From: Parvibaculum sp046297875
Lineage (GTDB): Bacteria; Pseudomonadota; Alphaproteobacteria; Parvibaculales; Parvibaculaceae
Direction of reading: 5' to 3'
Length of the DNA stretch: 64,000 nt
Assembly: GCF_046297875.1 (NCBI RefSeq)
Contig: NZ_JBKBHD010000001.1
Coordinates: forward strand, 1,922,001-1,986,000
Of the stretch, positions 41,014 to 50,675 are shown in pieces (positions within the stretch are counted from its first letter, which is position 1; each line of letters opens with the position of its first letter). The notes under the pieces were generated by a model. The model was not told the origin of the DNA, ran no database searches, and worked only from the letters and a program-made list of their open reading frames with translations. The position numbers and the translations under genes were made by a program.

Positions 41014-41657
41014 CCGATCGGCCGGTTGCCGTATTTGCCGCTGGCGGACCCTACGCGGTAGACGATGCAGCCGTGCTCGATGCCGGTACATGTCAGGCCG
41101 ATGCGTTCGCCTCGTTCGGCAGTGAGTCGCGTGAGACCTATGTGGTGGCGCCAGCTTGCGTATTCGGCTTCGCGCCATGGTTCGAGGTAGGCGTGGCGGT
41201 CGAGCGTTCGCTCGACGGCGGTGCCTGGGGCACGGCGATTGAACCGGGCTTAAAGGCCGTGCTTGGCGGGATCGAGGAAGCGGGTTTGAGCTTCGGTATT
41301 GCCTCGGGACTTACCTATGATCGTACTGCCCGCAGTGTCGCAGGCTATTCGCTGGTCGGTCTTGTCTCGCTGGAACTGTCCGAACCCATCACCGTAAATC
41401 TCAACGCCGGTTATGAGCGCGATCGTGCGGCCGCCAGCGATCATTTCGTCTGGGGGGCCGGGGTAGCGTTTCAGGCGAGCGAAAACCTCGCCTTCATCGC
41501 CGAAGCCTTCGGGCAGGACGAGGGCAGGACCGGCTTCCAGGCAGGGTTCCGCCCGACCATCTTCAACGGCCATGTCGATCTCGATTTCGTCTATGGCCGC
41601 AACGTCACGGGCGAGAGCGGCAACTGGTTCTCGGCCGGAACGTCGGTGCGCTTCTGA
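40965..41657 (+). CDS. outer-membrane beta-barrel-like protein lacking a signal peptide (possibly truncated)
   Basis: Open frame of 230 codons, first possible start a GTG inside the 3' end of the preceding gene. The coding-looking part begins VFAAGGPYAVDDAAVLDAGT, which resembles the sequence just after a signal-peptide cleavage site, and continues as alternating strands to a C-terminal aromatic (SAGTSVRF), a hallmark of outer-membrane barrels. No hydrophobic signal segment precedes it. Either the gene lost its 5' end by deletion, or the start is unusual. Terminator follows at 41689. Family not recognised beyond barrel character. Confidence 0.55.
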   Translation: MWRGGLESEFLHNRAIADRPVAVFAAGGPYAVDDAAVLDAGTCQADAFASFGSESRETYVVAPACVFGFAPWFEVGVAVERSLDGGAWGTAIEPGLKAVLGGIEEAGLSFGIASGLTYDRTARSVAGYSLVGLVSLELSEPITVNLNAGYERDRAAASDHFVWGAGVAFQASENLAFIAEAFGQDEGRTGFQAGFRPTIFNGHVDLDFVYGRNVTGESGNWFSAGTSVRF

Positions 41658-41688
41658 TCGCCGAGGCGGTCACGGATGGCAGCATGGC

Positions 41689-41729
41689 AAGCCCCGGCGC
41701 AAATAAATCTTGCGCCGGGGCTTCTTCCC
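41689..41729. terminator. bidirectional-looking intrinsic terminator
   Basis: 14-bp perfect stem AAGCCCCGGCGCAA / TTGCGCCGGGGCTT with loop ATAAATC, A-rich on one side and followed by CTTCTTCCC on the other. It ends the barrel gene and precedes the Ca/Na exchanger. Confidence 0.87.
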
Positions 41730-41802
41730 TCTCGCAAACCATCTTGCCATCCGCCATGTTTCTGACAGGCGCCGCTTCGCGCGCGCTTGTCTGGAGTCGC
41801 AA

Positions 41803-42753
41803 TTGACCCTCATCTATCTCGTGCTTGGCCTTGCGCTGCTGCTCGGCGGCGCCGAGTTTCTGGTCAAGGGTGCGGCGGGCCTTGCCACCCGGCTCGGCGT
41901 TTCGCCCTTTCTCATCGGTTTGACGCTGGTCGGCTTCGGCACATCCTCGCCGGAACTGGTGGCGAGCCTCGAAGGCGCCTTTCAGGGCTATCCGGGCATC
42001 GCCATCGGCAATGTCGTCGGCTCGAACATTGCCAATATCCTGCTGATCCTCGGCATTTCCGGCCTTGTCTTCCCGCTCGTTTGCGACCGCGATGCGCTCA
42101 AGCGCGACGGCACCATGATGCTGATCGCGGCGGCGGCAATGGCTGCGGTCTGTGTCTACGGCTTTCTGTCGCGCGAAGCCGGTCTCGCCTTTCTCGCCGC
42201 GCTTGCCGTCTATCTCGTCTACACCTATCGCGCGGACAAGAAGGGCAATGACGGGGCAGGGGCGCTCCACGCCGCCGAGGCCGAATTCGTGACGTCGGGG
42301 CGTGCGCCCGGCATCGTGCTGGAGCTTGGCATGGCTGCGGGCGGCCTCATTGCCCTTGTCGTCGGCGCATCGCTTCTCGTCGACGCGGCTGTCGAGATTG
42401 CGACGAAGTTCGGCGTCTCCGAGTCGGTGATCGGGCTGACGCTTGTTGCCGTCGGCACCTCGCTGCCGGAGCTGGCGACCTCCGTTCTTGCCGCCTTCCG
42501 CCGCAAGGCCGACATTGCCATCGGCAATGTGATCGGCTCCAACATTTTCAACGTGCTCGGCATTGCCGGCGTCGTTGCGGTGGTGAAGCCGATTTCCATT
42601 CCGGGCGATATCGCTTCATTCGACATCTGGGTCATGGCAGTGGCGTCATTGCTCTTCATGGTCTTTGCCTGGACCGGCGCGCGGATCAGGAGGGTGGAGG
42701 CGGCGCTCCTGCTTGTCGGATACGGCGCCTACACAACCTTCCTGCTCAGGTAA
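41803..42753 (+). CDS. calcium/sodium antiporter family protein (YrbG-like)
   Basis: 316 residues from a TTG at 41803 with TGGAG upstream; the longer frame is not membrane-like. Two alpha repeats are present in inverted topology: GFGTSSPELVASLEGAFQGY and AVGTSLPELATSVLAAFRRK, each followed by AIGNVVGSNIANIL- and AIGNVIGSNIFNVL-type motifs. About ten membrane segments in all. It belongs to the CaCA family of K+-independent Ca2+(Na+)/cation exchangers. Location inner membrane. The substrate in this host is unproven. Confidence 0.93.
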   Translation: MTLIYLVLGLALLLGGAEFLVKGAAGLATRLGVSPFLIGLTLVGFGTSSPELVASLEGAFQGYPGIAIGNVVGSNIANILLILGISGLVFPLVCDRDALKRDGTMMLIAAAAMAAVCVYGFLSREAGLAFLAALAVYLVYTYRADKKGNDGAGALHAAEAEFVTSGRAPGIVLELGMAAGGLIALVVGASLLVDAAVEIATKFGVSESVIGLTLVAVGTSLPELATSVLAAFRRKADIAIGNVIGSNIFNVLGIAGVVAVVKPISIPGDIASFDIWVMAVASLLFMVFAWTGARIRRVEAALLLVGYGAYTTFLLR

Positions 42754-42863
42754 GGTTCGGCGGGCGGGCGTTTTCGCAAAAGAACTTTTGCATTTTCGCA
42801 TTTACGGGCGAAATCCCGCCGCTATCCTGCTCTCGTGATGCCATTTCGCGGAGCCGGACTTCA

Positions 42864-43823
42864 ATGAACTGGGACGATCTGCGCTTTTTCCTCGCTGTCG
42901 CGGGTGCAGGCAGCCTTTCAGGCGCGGGGCAGCAGCTTGGCGTCAATACGACGACAGTCCTGCGGCGGGTCGCATCGCTGGAAGATGATCTGGGTGCCCG
43001 GCTCTTCGAGCGCGAGCGTACAGGCTACCGGCTGACGGCGGCGGGTGAGAAGCTGGTCGAGGCGCTGGAGCCGGTGGACCGGCGTCTATCCGCTCTGCCG
43101 CGAGATTTCGCGGCGGCAGGCGAGGGGGCGGAGGGAGGTGTCCGGCTGGCGGCGAGTGAAGTCATTGCGGCGAACCTCCTCGCGCTCGAATTTCCGTCCT
43201 TCCGGCGCGAACATCCGGGGCTCGAACTCGAAATCGTCACCGATCCGCGCCTTGCATCGGCCGGCCAGGCACCGAAAATCGGCAATCCTCTCAAGGATGT
43301 AGATGTTGCGCTCCGGCTTGCCCGGCCGACGCAGGGCGACATGCTGATGCGCAAGGTCGGCGATATGGCTTATGCGCTTTATGCCTCGCCCGCCTATATC
43401 GAGGCGCGCGGCCAGCCGTCCCAGATGCCGGATATTGCCGGGCACGATCTCATCGGCTTTCCACGCTCTGAAACGCCGCTTGGCCCGGTATGGTGGTTCT
43501 CGCGGGCGGAGAAGTCGGCCCGGATCGCGCTGCGCTCGTCCAGCGTGTCGGCCCGTGCTGCCGCGGCGCGCGAAGGGCTCGGCCTGGCTGCGTTGCCCTG
43601 CATTATGGGCGATATCGAATCAGATCTTGTTCGCGTCTTCGGTCCTGGCGTGCTCGGCAGCCTCGAACTGTGGCTTATGGCGCGTAACGATCTGGCGCAG
43701 CTCGCGCATGTTCGCGCCGTAATGGAATTCGTTGTGGACGCGGTCAAGCGCCACAGGGCGCGGCTTGAAGGGCGCGATCATGAGGTGCGCGAGCTGCCGC
43801 CCCGGCAAGGTCCAAACCATTGA
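42864..43823 (+). CDS. LysR-family transcriptional regulator
   Basis: 319 residues. The N-terminal winged helix (MNWDDLRFFLAVAGAGSLSG, then AGQQLGVNTTTVLRRVASLE) is typical of LysR. The effector domain is shorter and less conserved. Its target is unknown: the nearest divergent gene is the antiporter on the same strand upstream and the mre operon far downstream. The last 40 residues are basic. A strongly AT-rich stretch lies 80 bp upstream of the start. Confidence 0.9.
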   Translation: MNWDDLRFFLAVAGAGSLSGAGQQLGVNTTTVLRRVASLEDDLGARLFERERTGYRLTAAGEKLVEALEPVDRRLSALPRDFAAAGEGAEGGVRLAASEVIAANLLALEFPSFRREHPGLELEIVTDPRLASAGQAPKIGNPLKDVDVALRLARPTQGDMLMRKVGDMAYALYASPAYIEARGQPSQMPDIAGHDLIGFPRSETPLGPVWWFSRAEKSARIALRSSSVSARAAAAREGLGLAALPCIMGDIESDLVRVFGPGVLGSLELWLMARNDLAQLAHVRAVMEFVVDAVKRHRARLEGRDHEVRELPPRQGPNH

Positions 43824-44370
43824 AAAGCCGTCGAAATTCAGACCAGCCCATTGCTATTGCGCGAGGTTTCAGCGTAAAAATCTTGTGCTGATGCGGGTTT
43901 GGACAGCCTTAACGCGCCTTTAGTTTCCCGGCCGATATGGTTAGCGCCGCGTTAGCTCCGGAAGTGCCTCGACGGGCTTTCGGAGCGGCGATCAGCGATA
44001 TTCGGATGCGAGACCGGCAGACGGGACACAAGATGGCGGGTGCGGCCGAGGCGGTGACTTTTATTTGCGGAAAAGCGGGCGCCGATGCGCCGCTTTCTTA
44101 CGCACCAGCCGGTTTCGCCTCAGTTTCGTCGCAGATCATTCGTAGGCTGAGAATCAATGGGGTTCCACCGGTTGCCGGTGCAGGGGAATGACTGCTTGAT
44201 GCGTGTCGGGGGGAGCCAGAAGGCCATCGCATCTTCCAGCCTTTTTCGTTTTGCGGCGGTCTGCTTGCCGATGCGCCTAAACAAATTAGCCACCATGAGT
44301 GGCCCAATCTCAACTGTTGCCGCGGCGCATTGCGTGTCTGGCGACTATTTGTCAGAGGAATAAGACAAAC
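43824..44370. other. 547-bp gap upstream of mreB
   Basis: No convincing gene. The 84-codon frame at 43937-44191 has no family resemblance or ribosome site. The DNA holds AT-rich islands (about 43855-43935 and 44270-44290) that may house the mreB promoter, and a purine-rich AGAGGAA about ten bases before the mreB start. I see no riboswitch or clear hairpin. A long 5' leader for the mre operon is likely. Confidence 0.5.
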
Positions 44371-45411
44371 ATGCTTTCCGGACTGCTCGGCATGTTCTCC
44401 GCCGATATGGCGATCGATCTCGGTACGGCCAACACCCTGGTCTATGTGAAGGGGCGGGGGATCGTTCTCAACGAGCCGTCCGTCGTGGCCATCATCGAAA
44501 AAGGCGGCAAGAAACAGGTTCTTGCGGTCGGCGAGGAAGCCAAGATGATGCTCGGCCGCACGCCCGGCAACATTCAGGCAATCCGCCCGATGCGCGATGG
44601 TGTCATCGCCGATTTCGAGATCGCGGAAGAGATGATCAAGCATTTCATCCGCAAGGTTCACAATCGCCGTTCCTTCGCCAATCCGCAGATCATCGTCTGC
44701 GTCCCGTCGGGTTCGACGGCGGTGGAGCGCCGCGCCATTCAGGAATCGGCGCTGTCGGCAGGTGCCCGCCGCGTCTATCTCATCGAAGAGCCGATGGCTG
44801 CCGCGATCGGCGCAGGCCTGCCGGTGACGGAGCCGACGGGTTCCATGGTCGTCGATATCGGCGGCGGCACGACGGAAGTCGCGGTGCTGTCGCTTGGCGG
44901 CATTGTCTATGCCCGCTCGGTGCGCGTGGGCGGCGACAAGATGGACGAGGCGATCATCGCCTATATCCGCCGTCACCATAATCTTCTTGTCGGCGAAGCA
45001 AGCGCAGAGCGCATCAAGAAGGAAGTCGGCTCCGCGGCCATTCCGGCCGATGGCGATGGCATGACCATCGAGATCAAGGGCCGCGACCTCATGAACGGCG
45101 TGCCGAAGGAAATCGCGATCGGCCAGCGCCAGATCGCCGAAAGCCTTGCCGAGCCGGTTGGCGCCATTGTCGAGGCCGTCAAGGTTGCACTTGAAGCGAC
45201 ACCGCCGGAGCTTGCCGCCGACATCGTCGACAAGGGCATCGTGCTTACCGGTGGCGGCGCGCTGCTGACCAATCTCGATCAGGTGCTGCGCGACGAAACC
45301 GGCCTTCCCGTTTCGATCGCCGACGACGCGCTGTCCTGCGTGGCGCTCGGCACGGGCAAGGCGCTCGAACACATCAGGACGATGAAGCACGTGCTTTCAT
45401 CGGTATATTAG
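44371..45411 (+). CDS. mreB: rod-shape protein MreB
   Basis: 346 residues from ATG 44371 (MLSGLLGMF). Bacterial actin homologue that patterns the cell-wall elongation complex on the inner membrane. Nucleotide-binding motifs: AIDLGTANTLVYVKGRGIVL (phosphate 1), VVDIGGGTTEVAVLSLGGIV (phosphate 2) and GIVLTGGGALLTNLDQVL (adenosine). N-terminal amphipathic stretch FSADMAIDLG precedes. First gene of mreB-mreC-mreD-mrdA-rodA. Confidence 0.98.
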   Translation: MLSGLLGMFSADMAIDLGTANTLVYVKGRGIVLNEPSVVAIIEKGGKKQVLAVGEEAKMMLGRTPGNIQAIRPMRDGVIADFEIAEEMIKHFIRKVHNRRSFANPQIIVCVPSGSTAVERRAIQESALSAGARRVYLIEEPMAAAIGAGLPVTEPTGSMVVDIGGGTTEVAVLSLGGIVYARSVRVGGDKMDEAIIAYIRRHHNLLVGEASAERIKKEVGSAAIPADGDGMTIEIKGRDLMNGVPKEIAIGQRQIAESLAEPVGAIVEAVKVALEATPPELAADIVDKGIVLTGGGALLTNLDQVLRDETGLPVSIADDALSCVALGTGKALEHIRTMKHVLSSVY

Positions 45412-45493
45412 GCAGGGTGTAACGGCGGCCCCGCGAGGGACGGCCGGGCGGGCAGGGACGGCCGCCATAGCAGAAGAGCAGTAGTCAGCCGAC

Positions 45494-46420
45494 ATGGAGC
45501 CGAACCGCACAGCTCTGCCGTTTCGCGAATTCTCGCACCGGGTTTCGCTGATTTTCATGCTCACGCTGGCAGCGGCGCTGCTGCTGCTGGGCCGTGCGGA
45601 AACCTATGTGTTCGATCAGGCGCGGCAGGTCGTCACCGACCTTGCCGCACCGCTTCTCGAAATTGCTTCCCGCCCTGTCGCCGCGACGCGCCGCATCATC
45701 GAACGCACCGACGAATATGCCTATGTGTTCGATGAGAACGAGCGTCTGCGCGCCGAGAATGCGCGGCTCCTCGAGTGGAAGGAAGAGGCGCTGAGGCTTC
45801 AGGCCAAGGTTGCGCGTTACGAGGCGCTGCTCAATGTGCAGGTCGACCAGTCGATCGAATATGTGAGCGGGCGGGTGGTGAGCGACTCCGGCGGGCCGTT
45901 CATCGACACGGTTCTCGTCAATGTCGGCAGCGACAAGGGCGCGCGGAGCGGGCTGGCCGTCATCGATTCCGATGGGTTCATCGGCCGCATTGTTTCCACG
46001 GGACCGAGGGCGAGCCGCGTGCTTCTGCTCACTGACCTGAACAGCCGCATTCCGGTTGTCGTCGAGCCGGCGCAATACAAGGCCATTCTCGCTGGCGACA
46101 ATACAAGCTGGCCGAGGCTTGAATATCTCGCCGCGCAAAGTGCCGTCAGCGCGGGCGACCGCGTGGTGACATCCGGCGATGGCGGGCTCATTCCGGCCGG
46201 TCTTCCCGTCGGCCTTGTCATCCAGACAAACAGCGGTGAGCTTCGCGTCCAGACATTCAGCGATCGCGGCAGGCTCGATTTCGTTCGTGTGCTGCAATAC
46301 GAGTTTCCTTCCGACGTGAAACTTCAAGACCCGCCATCGATGCTGCGGGACTCGGCTCCCGAAGGCGGGGCAGGAGCGGCCGCGCCGGAGAGCGGCGGCC
46401 AGAGCGCGGCGGTGGAGTAG
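45494..46420 (+). CDS. mreC: rod-shape protein MreC
   Basis: 308 residues. One N-terminal membrane segment (VSLIFMLTLAAALLLLGRAE, about 16-35), then a coiled-coil (about 75-115, ENERLRAENARLLEWKEEAL) and a periplasmic beta-domain with GLAVIDSDGFIGRIVSTGPR and GDRVVTSGDGGLIPAGLPVG. MreC links MreB inside with PBP2 and RodA outside. The C-terminal 30 residues are Ala/Gly-rich. ATG 82 bp after mreB. Confidence 0.95.
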   Translation: MEPNRTALPFREFSHRVSLIFMLTLAAALLLLGRAETYVFDQARQVVTDLAAPLLEIASRPVAATRRIIERTDEYAYVFDENERLRAENARLLEWKEEALRLQAKVARYEALLNVQVDQSIEYVSGRVVSDSGGPFIDTVLVNVGSDKGARSGLAVIDSDGFIGRIVSTGPRASRVLLLTDLNSRIPVVVEPAQYKAILAGDNTSWPRLEYLAAQSAVSAGDRVVTSGDGGLIPAGLPVGLVIQTNSGELRVQTFSDRGRLDFVRVLQYEFPSDVKLQDPPSMLRDSAPEGGAGAAAPESGGQSAAVE

Positions 46421-46423
46421 GTC

Positions 46424-46957
46424 ATGGCGAAACTTGAACCCTATTCGCCGACACCGGCCGCCCGTGCGGGGCGTATCGCCATGACGGTGACACCCTTCGT
46501 CATTGGAATCGTCTGTGTGCTGCTGACCTTCGTACCGTTCGGCCGAATCGTCGGCTCGCCCCTTACGCCGGCCTTTCCGCTCATGGCGATCTACTACTGG
46601 GCGATCGTGCGGCCTGAAATGTTCCCGCCGCTCGCCGTGTTCGCGGTCGGCGTTCTGTTCGATCTTCTGTCGGGCGGCGAAATCGGCCTCTGGGCCTTTG
46701 TCTATGTCGTTACCTATTCGCTGGTCGTCACGCAGCGGTTGCTGCTTGTGAATGCGCCATTTTCGGCTTTCTGGTTCGGTTTTGCCTTTTCGGCGGCATT
46801 TGCGGGCGCGCTCGCCTGGTGCATCGTTTCGGTGATCCACGGCATGTTCGTGCCGCCCGGGCCGGTGTTCTGGCACATGACGGTCACAGTGGCGGTTTTC
46901 CCCCTGTTTGCTATGGTTTTCGGACGCTTCGAAACGCGCGTCCTGCTGGGCGGGTAG
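46424..46957 (+). CDS. mreD: rod-shape protein MreD
   Basis: 177 residues with about five hydrophobic segments. It starts 3 bp after mreC and ends 12 bp before mrdA, so the operon position alone is strong evidence; the central FPLMAIYYWAIVRPEMFPPL with FAVGVLFDLLSGGEIGLWAF matches the MreD pattern. Inner-membrane partner of MreC in wall elongation. Confidence 0.9.
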   Translation: MAKLEPYSPTPAARAGRIAMTVTPFVIGIVCVLLTFVPFGRIVGSPLTPAFPLMAIYYWAIVRPEMFPPLAVFAVGVLFDLLSGGEIGLWAFVYVVTYSLVVTQRLLLVNAPFSAFWFGFAFSAAFAGALAWCIVSVIHGMFVPPGPVFWHMTVTVAVFPLFAMVFGRFETRVLLGG

Positions 46958-46969
46958 CGGGGGCGGGAC

Positions 46970-48859
46970 ATGCAGATCAGCGGACGGGACAGCAACCGGT
47001 ATCAGACCTTCACTCGGCGCGCGGCGCTGCTTGCGGGTATTCAGGGCATCGCGTTCGTCGCGCTGGCCGGGCGCATGTATTACCTGCAGGTGCTCAAGAC
47101 CGATCAGTACAGGATGCTGGCCGAAGAGAACCGCGTCAGCATGCGTTTGCTCGCGCCGCTGCGCGGCAACATCGTCGACCGCTTCGGGCGGCCGCTTGCA
47201 TCGAACAAGCAGAACTACCGCGCCATGCTCATCTCGGAGCAGACGCCGGATGTCGAGGAGACGCTCAATCGTCTGTCGCGCATTGTCGAGATCGACGAGT
47301 TTCGCAGGCGCAGGGTTCTCCGTGATATCGCCCGTTCGCCACGCTTCATGCCGGTGACGGTGGTGGAAGGCCTCACTTGGGAACAGTTTGCCAAGGTCAA
47401 TATCAACGAACCCGATCTTGCCGGCATTCTTCCCGATGTCGGTGAGACGCGCGACTATCCATATGGCGAGGAGTTCGCTCACATTCTCGGCTATGTCGCT
47501 GCCGTGTCCGATCGTGATCTTGCGAATGAGCCGAGAGAAGCGCATCGCCTGTTGAAGGTTCCCGGATTCCGAGTCGGCAAGGAAGGCATCGAACGTACCT
47601 ATGACCGCCAGTTGCGCGGTACGCCGGGCTCCTCCCATGTCGAGGTCAATGCCTATGGCCGTGTCGTTCGCGAGCTTGCGAAAGATCCGGGCAAACCGGG
47701 CCAGGAGCTCGTGCTCACACTCGATCTCGATGTGCAGCGATTTGCATGGGAACGCGTCAAGGGCGAGTCCGCGAGTGCGGTTGTGATGGACGTTCACAAC
47801 GGCGACATCATCTCGATCGTCTCCGCGCCTGCCTATAATCCGAACCTCTTCAACATGGGCTATCCGACGGCCGAATATAAGAAGCTGCTCGAAAGCCCTT
47901 ATCTGCCGCTTCTCAACAAGCCGCTCGCTGGCATGTATCCGCCCGGATCGACCTTCAAGATGGTCGTGGCGATGGCGGCGATAGAGGCGGGGGTCGAGCC
48001 GTCGCAGCGCGTTCATTGTCCCGGCCACTTCTCGCTCGGAAGTCACGACTTCCACTGCTGGAAGCGTGGCGGGCATGGTGCAATGAACATGCACGAAGCG
48101 ATCAAATATTCCTGCGACGTCTATTTCTACGATGTCGCACGACGTATCGGCATGAACGCAATCGCCGATATGGCGCGAAAATGTGGTCTCGGTCAGACCT
48201 ATGATTTCGAGATACCGGGCGAGAAGGGCGGGCTTGTGCCGACGCCGGAATGGAAGCGCGCCGCGCGTGGAGAAGTCTGGCATCAGGGCGAAACGGTCAT
48301 TGCCGGTATCGGGCAGGGTTATCTGCTGACGACGCCGCTTCAACTGGCGGTCATGACGGCGCGTATCGCCAATGGCGGATATGCCGTCGTGCCGCACATC
48401 ACGCGCGCCATCGGTGGCGAGCTGCTGACTTTGCCTGCCGCCAAACCCATCGGGGTCAGCGAAAGAGCGCTGCGAGTTGCGCAGGGCGGCATGAACGGGG
48501 TGACGAACGAGCCGGGAGGCACCGCCTATCGCCATCGTATTCCCGAGCCGGGCATGGAGCTCGCCGGCAAGACGGGCACGGCGCAAGTGCGCCGCATCTC
48601 GCGCGCCGAACGTGCGACAGGCGTAATTCGCAACGAGGATCTCGAATGGCGTCAGCGCGATCACGCGCTTTACGTGGCTTATGCGCCTGTCCATGAGCCG
48701 CGCTATGCAATTTCCGTCGTTGTGGAACATGGCGGCTCCGGCTCTGCCGCTGCAGCCCCGGTTGCGCGAGACATCATGCGCGAAGTGCTTGTACGAAATC
48801 CGGGTGGGCCACAGGCGAGAAATCCTGCAGCGCCTTCGGGCAGCGAAGGGGCCGGCTGA
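46970..48859 (+). CDS. mrdA: penicillin-binding protein 2
   Basis: 629 residues. A transpeptidase that cross-links peptidoglycan during elongation. N-terminal membrane anchor at about 19-38, then the PBP dimerisation domain, and the transpeptidase domain with SxxK S327-T-F-K330, SxN-like SCD in KYSCDVYFYDV, and KTGT at 534-537. The signature and ~600-residue length indicate PBP2 rather than FtsI. It overlaps rodA by one base. Second motif position has Cys-Asp rather than the commoner Ser-x-Asn, as in other PBP2 proteins. Confidence 0.96.
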   Translation: MQISGRDSNRYQTFTRRAALLAGIQGIAFVALAGRMYYLQVLKTDQYRMLAEENRVSMRLLAPLRGNIVDRFGRPLASNKQNYRAMLISEQTPDVEETLNRLSRIVEIDEFRRRRVLRDIARSPRFMPVTVVEGLTWEQFAKVNINEPDLAGILPDVGETRDYPYGEEFAHILGYVAAVSDRDLANEPREAHRLLKVPGFRVGKEGIERTYDRQLRGTPGSSHVEVNAYGRVVRELAKDPGKPGQELVLTLDLDVQRFAWERVKGESASAVVMDVHNGDIISIVSAPAYNPNLFNMGYPTAEYKKLLESPYLPLLNKPLAGMYPPGSTFKMVVAMAAIEAGVEPSQRVHCPGHFSLGSHDFHCWKRGGHGAMNMHEAIKYSCDVYFYDVARRIGMNAIADMARKCGLGQTYDFEIPGEKGGLVPTPEWKRAARGEVWHQGETVIAGIGQGYLLTTPLQLAVMTARIANGGYAVVPHITRAIGGELLTLPAAKPIGVSERALRVAQGGMNGVTNEPGGTAYRHRIPEPGMELAGKTGTAQVRRISRAERATGVIRNEDLEWRQRDHALYVAYAPVHEPRYAISVVVEHGGSGSAAAAPVARDIMREVLVRNPGGPQARNPAAPSGSEGAG

Positions 48860-50007
48860 TGCTCGATCTTCGCCGGTTCACCGGCCATGAAATGCGGCTC
48901 ACGGAAAAGCTTGGGGAATTCAACTGGGGCTTCCTGCTGCTGCTCACGCTGATCGCCTCGTTCGGATTTGCCATGCTCTATTCGGTCGCGGAAGGCAGCT
49001 TCTCTCCCTGGGCGATGCGTCAGGTGGCACGCTTTGGCGTGGGCGCCTGTATCCTGATCGTCGTGGCGATGATCGATCTCAGGCTCTGGATGCGTGTTGC
49101 CTATCCGCTCTATGCGGTGGCGCTCGCCATGCTGGTTGCGGTCGAGATAACCGGATTTGTCGGCATGGGCGCGCAACGCTGGCTCAGTCTCGGTTTTGTT
49201 TCCATCCAGCCATCCGAAGTCATGAAGGTGACGCTGATCATTGCTCTTGCGCGCTATTTCCACGGCCTGACGCTGGAAGAGGTGTCGCGCATCCGGAACC
49301 TGCTGGTTCCGCTGGCGATGGTGGGCGCGCCGGTTGGTCTCGTTGTGCTGCAACCGGATCTGGGTACGGCGGTCCTTCTCATCGCGAGTGGCGCCATTCT
49401 CTTTTTCGCCGCCGGTCTTCGCTGGCGCTACTTCATCATTGCGGGTGCGGGCGTGCTGGCGGTCATACCTGTCATCTGGAGCCGGCTGCACGACTATCAG
49501 CGCAATCGTGTGCTTACCTTCCTCGAACCGGAGCGCGACCCGCTCGGCACGGGCTATCACATTCTCCAATCGAAGATCGCACTTGGCTCAGGCGGTATGC
49601 TGGGCAAGGGCTTCATGGAAGGCACTCAGGCCCAGCTCAACTTCCTGCCCGAGAAGCACACCGACTTTATTTTCACCATGCTGGGCGAGGAGCTGGGCCT
49701 CGTTGGCGGCATTGTGCTGCTCGCGCTCTATTTCATCGTGCTCATGGTCTCGCTCAATATTGCGCTCCAGTGCCGCAACCAGTTCGGGCGGCTGCTCGCG
49801 ATGGGCGTTTCGATGACCTTCTTCTTCTATGTGTTCATCAATACGGCGATGGTGATGGGCCTCCTGCCGGTGGTGGGTGTGCCACTGCCGCTCGTCTCCT
49901 ATGGTGGCACTTCCATGCTCTCGCTTATGTTTGCCTTCGGGCTGCTGATGAGCGTCCATATCCACCGGAATCTCGAGATTTCGCGGGGGCCGAGCGCCTT
50001 CTGGTAG
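48859..50007 (+). CDS. rodA: peptidoglycan glycosyltransferase RodA
   Basis: 382 residues with ten or so membrane segments. SEDS-family polymerase that makes glycan strands together with PBP2. Motifs: LGFVSIQPSEVMKVTLIIAL, LVVLQPDLGTAVLLIASGAI, the periplasmic loop with QRNRVLTFLEPERDPLGTGY, and FIFTMLGEELGLVGGI plus GLLPVVGVPLPLVSYGGTSM near the end. Start shares the last base of the mrdA stop (TGATG). Last gene of the shape cluster; tRNA-Lys follows 133 bp later. Confidence 0.97.
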   Translation: MLDLRRFTGHEMRLTEKLGEFNWGFLLLLTLIASFGFAMLYSVAEGSFSPWAMRQVARFGVGACILIVVAMIDLRLWMRVAYPLYAVALAMLVAVEITGFVGMGAQRWLSLGFVSIQPSEVMKVTLIIALARYFHGLTLEEVSRIRNLLVPLAMVGAPVGLVVLQPDLGTAVLLIASGAILFFAAGLRWRYFIIAGAGVLAVIPVIWSRLHDYQRNRVLTFLEPERDPLGTGYHILQSKIALGSGGMLGKGFMEGTQAQLNFLPEKHTDFIFTMLGEELGLVGGIVLLALYFIVLMVSLNIALQCRNQFGRLLAMGVSMTFFFYVFINTAMVMGLLPVVGVPLPLVSYGGTSMLSLMFAFGLLMSVHIHRNLEISRGPSAFW

Positions 50008-50140
50008 CCCGATTTCCGGCATTGTTCGAGCGCGGGGCAAGTCTGCTGGACAGGCCATCATTCCTTTGCTATAGGCACCGCTCCCCCACAGGATCGGTGG
50101 CCGGGATGGTGGTTTCCACCGGTCGCTCATGCGGCACGGC

Positions 50141-50218
<78 letters not shown>

Positions 50219-50294
50219 AAATACCAATAAAATCAAATACTTATTTATTGATGATTGACTGACGAAGGCGCCGAGCCGCCGCCAAGGTTACAGC

Positions 50295-50624
50295 CTAGGT
50301 AACATAGGGGCGCGGCATCGGGTCTTTTTCAAGGGCGCGGCCCTCAAGCGCCATCTCGGGCGGAAAAGCCTCGCTTCCGATTTTAAGGCTTACCCAGCTC
50401 GGCATTTGAATCGTGGCGCCCTTCGCCCCGCAGCGCGTGCAACGCAGCGCGCGCCGCAGCCGATTGCCGGATGCGCGCGCGCCGTACCGGATAACGAAAG
50501 GGGCGAGTGGAACGGCGCGCTTGTGTCGACAGCCGATCTTTTCGCAGTAGACCCAGACCCAGCCCGGCGCCTTGTGAATCTCGCCGAGGGTTGCAACCTG
50601 GTCATCTGATCGCCGCTGCCACAT
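50295..50624 (-). CDS. small putative zinc-binding protein of the element
   Basis: 109 residues. Cysteine/histidine pairs in VYCEKIGCRHKRAVPLAPF and LRCTRCGAKGATIQMPSW suggest a zinc ribbon. The rest is basic and has no recognised family. It is the last leftward gene before attL, after the tape measure gene. An AGGTAAC motif falls at its stop (50297-50303). Function unknown; structural, regulatory or unconnected cargo are all possible. Confidence 0.6.
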   Translation of the reverse strand: MWQRRSDDQVATLGEIHKAPGWVWVYCEKIGCRHKRAVPLAPFVIRYGARASGNRLRRALRCTRCGAKGATIQMPSWVSLKIGSEAFPPEMALEGRALEKDPMPRPYVT

Positions 50625-50675
50625 CGGAAAAATGTAGCGCGCCAGGCGTCGATTGCCAGCCTGACTAGCGGGGAC

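Noticed and set aside
43937..44191. 84-codon frame upstream of mreB
   Set aside because: No Shine-Dalgarno site or family resemblance; likely part of a leader or promoter region.
45485..48730. Open frame of about 1080 codons antisense to mreC-mreD-mrdA
   Set aside because: Same reasoning: it covers conserved genes, is rich in Arg/His/Asp, and has no recognisable motif.
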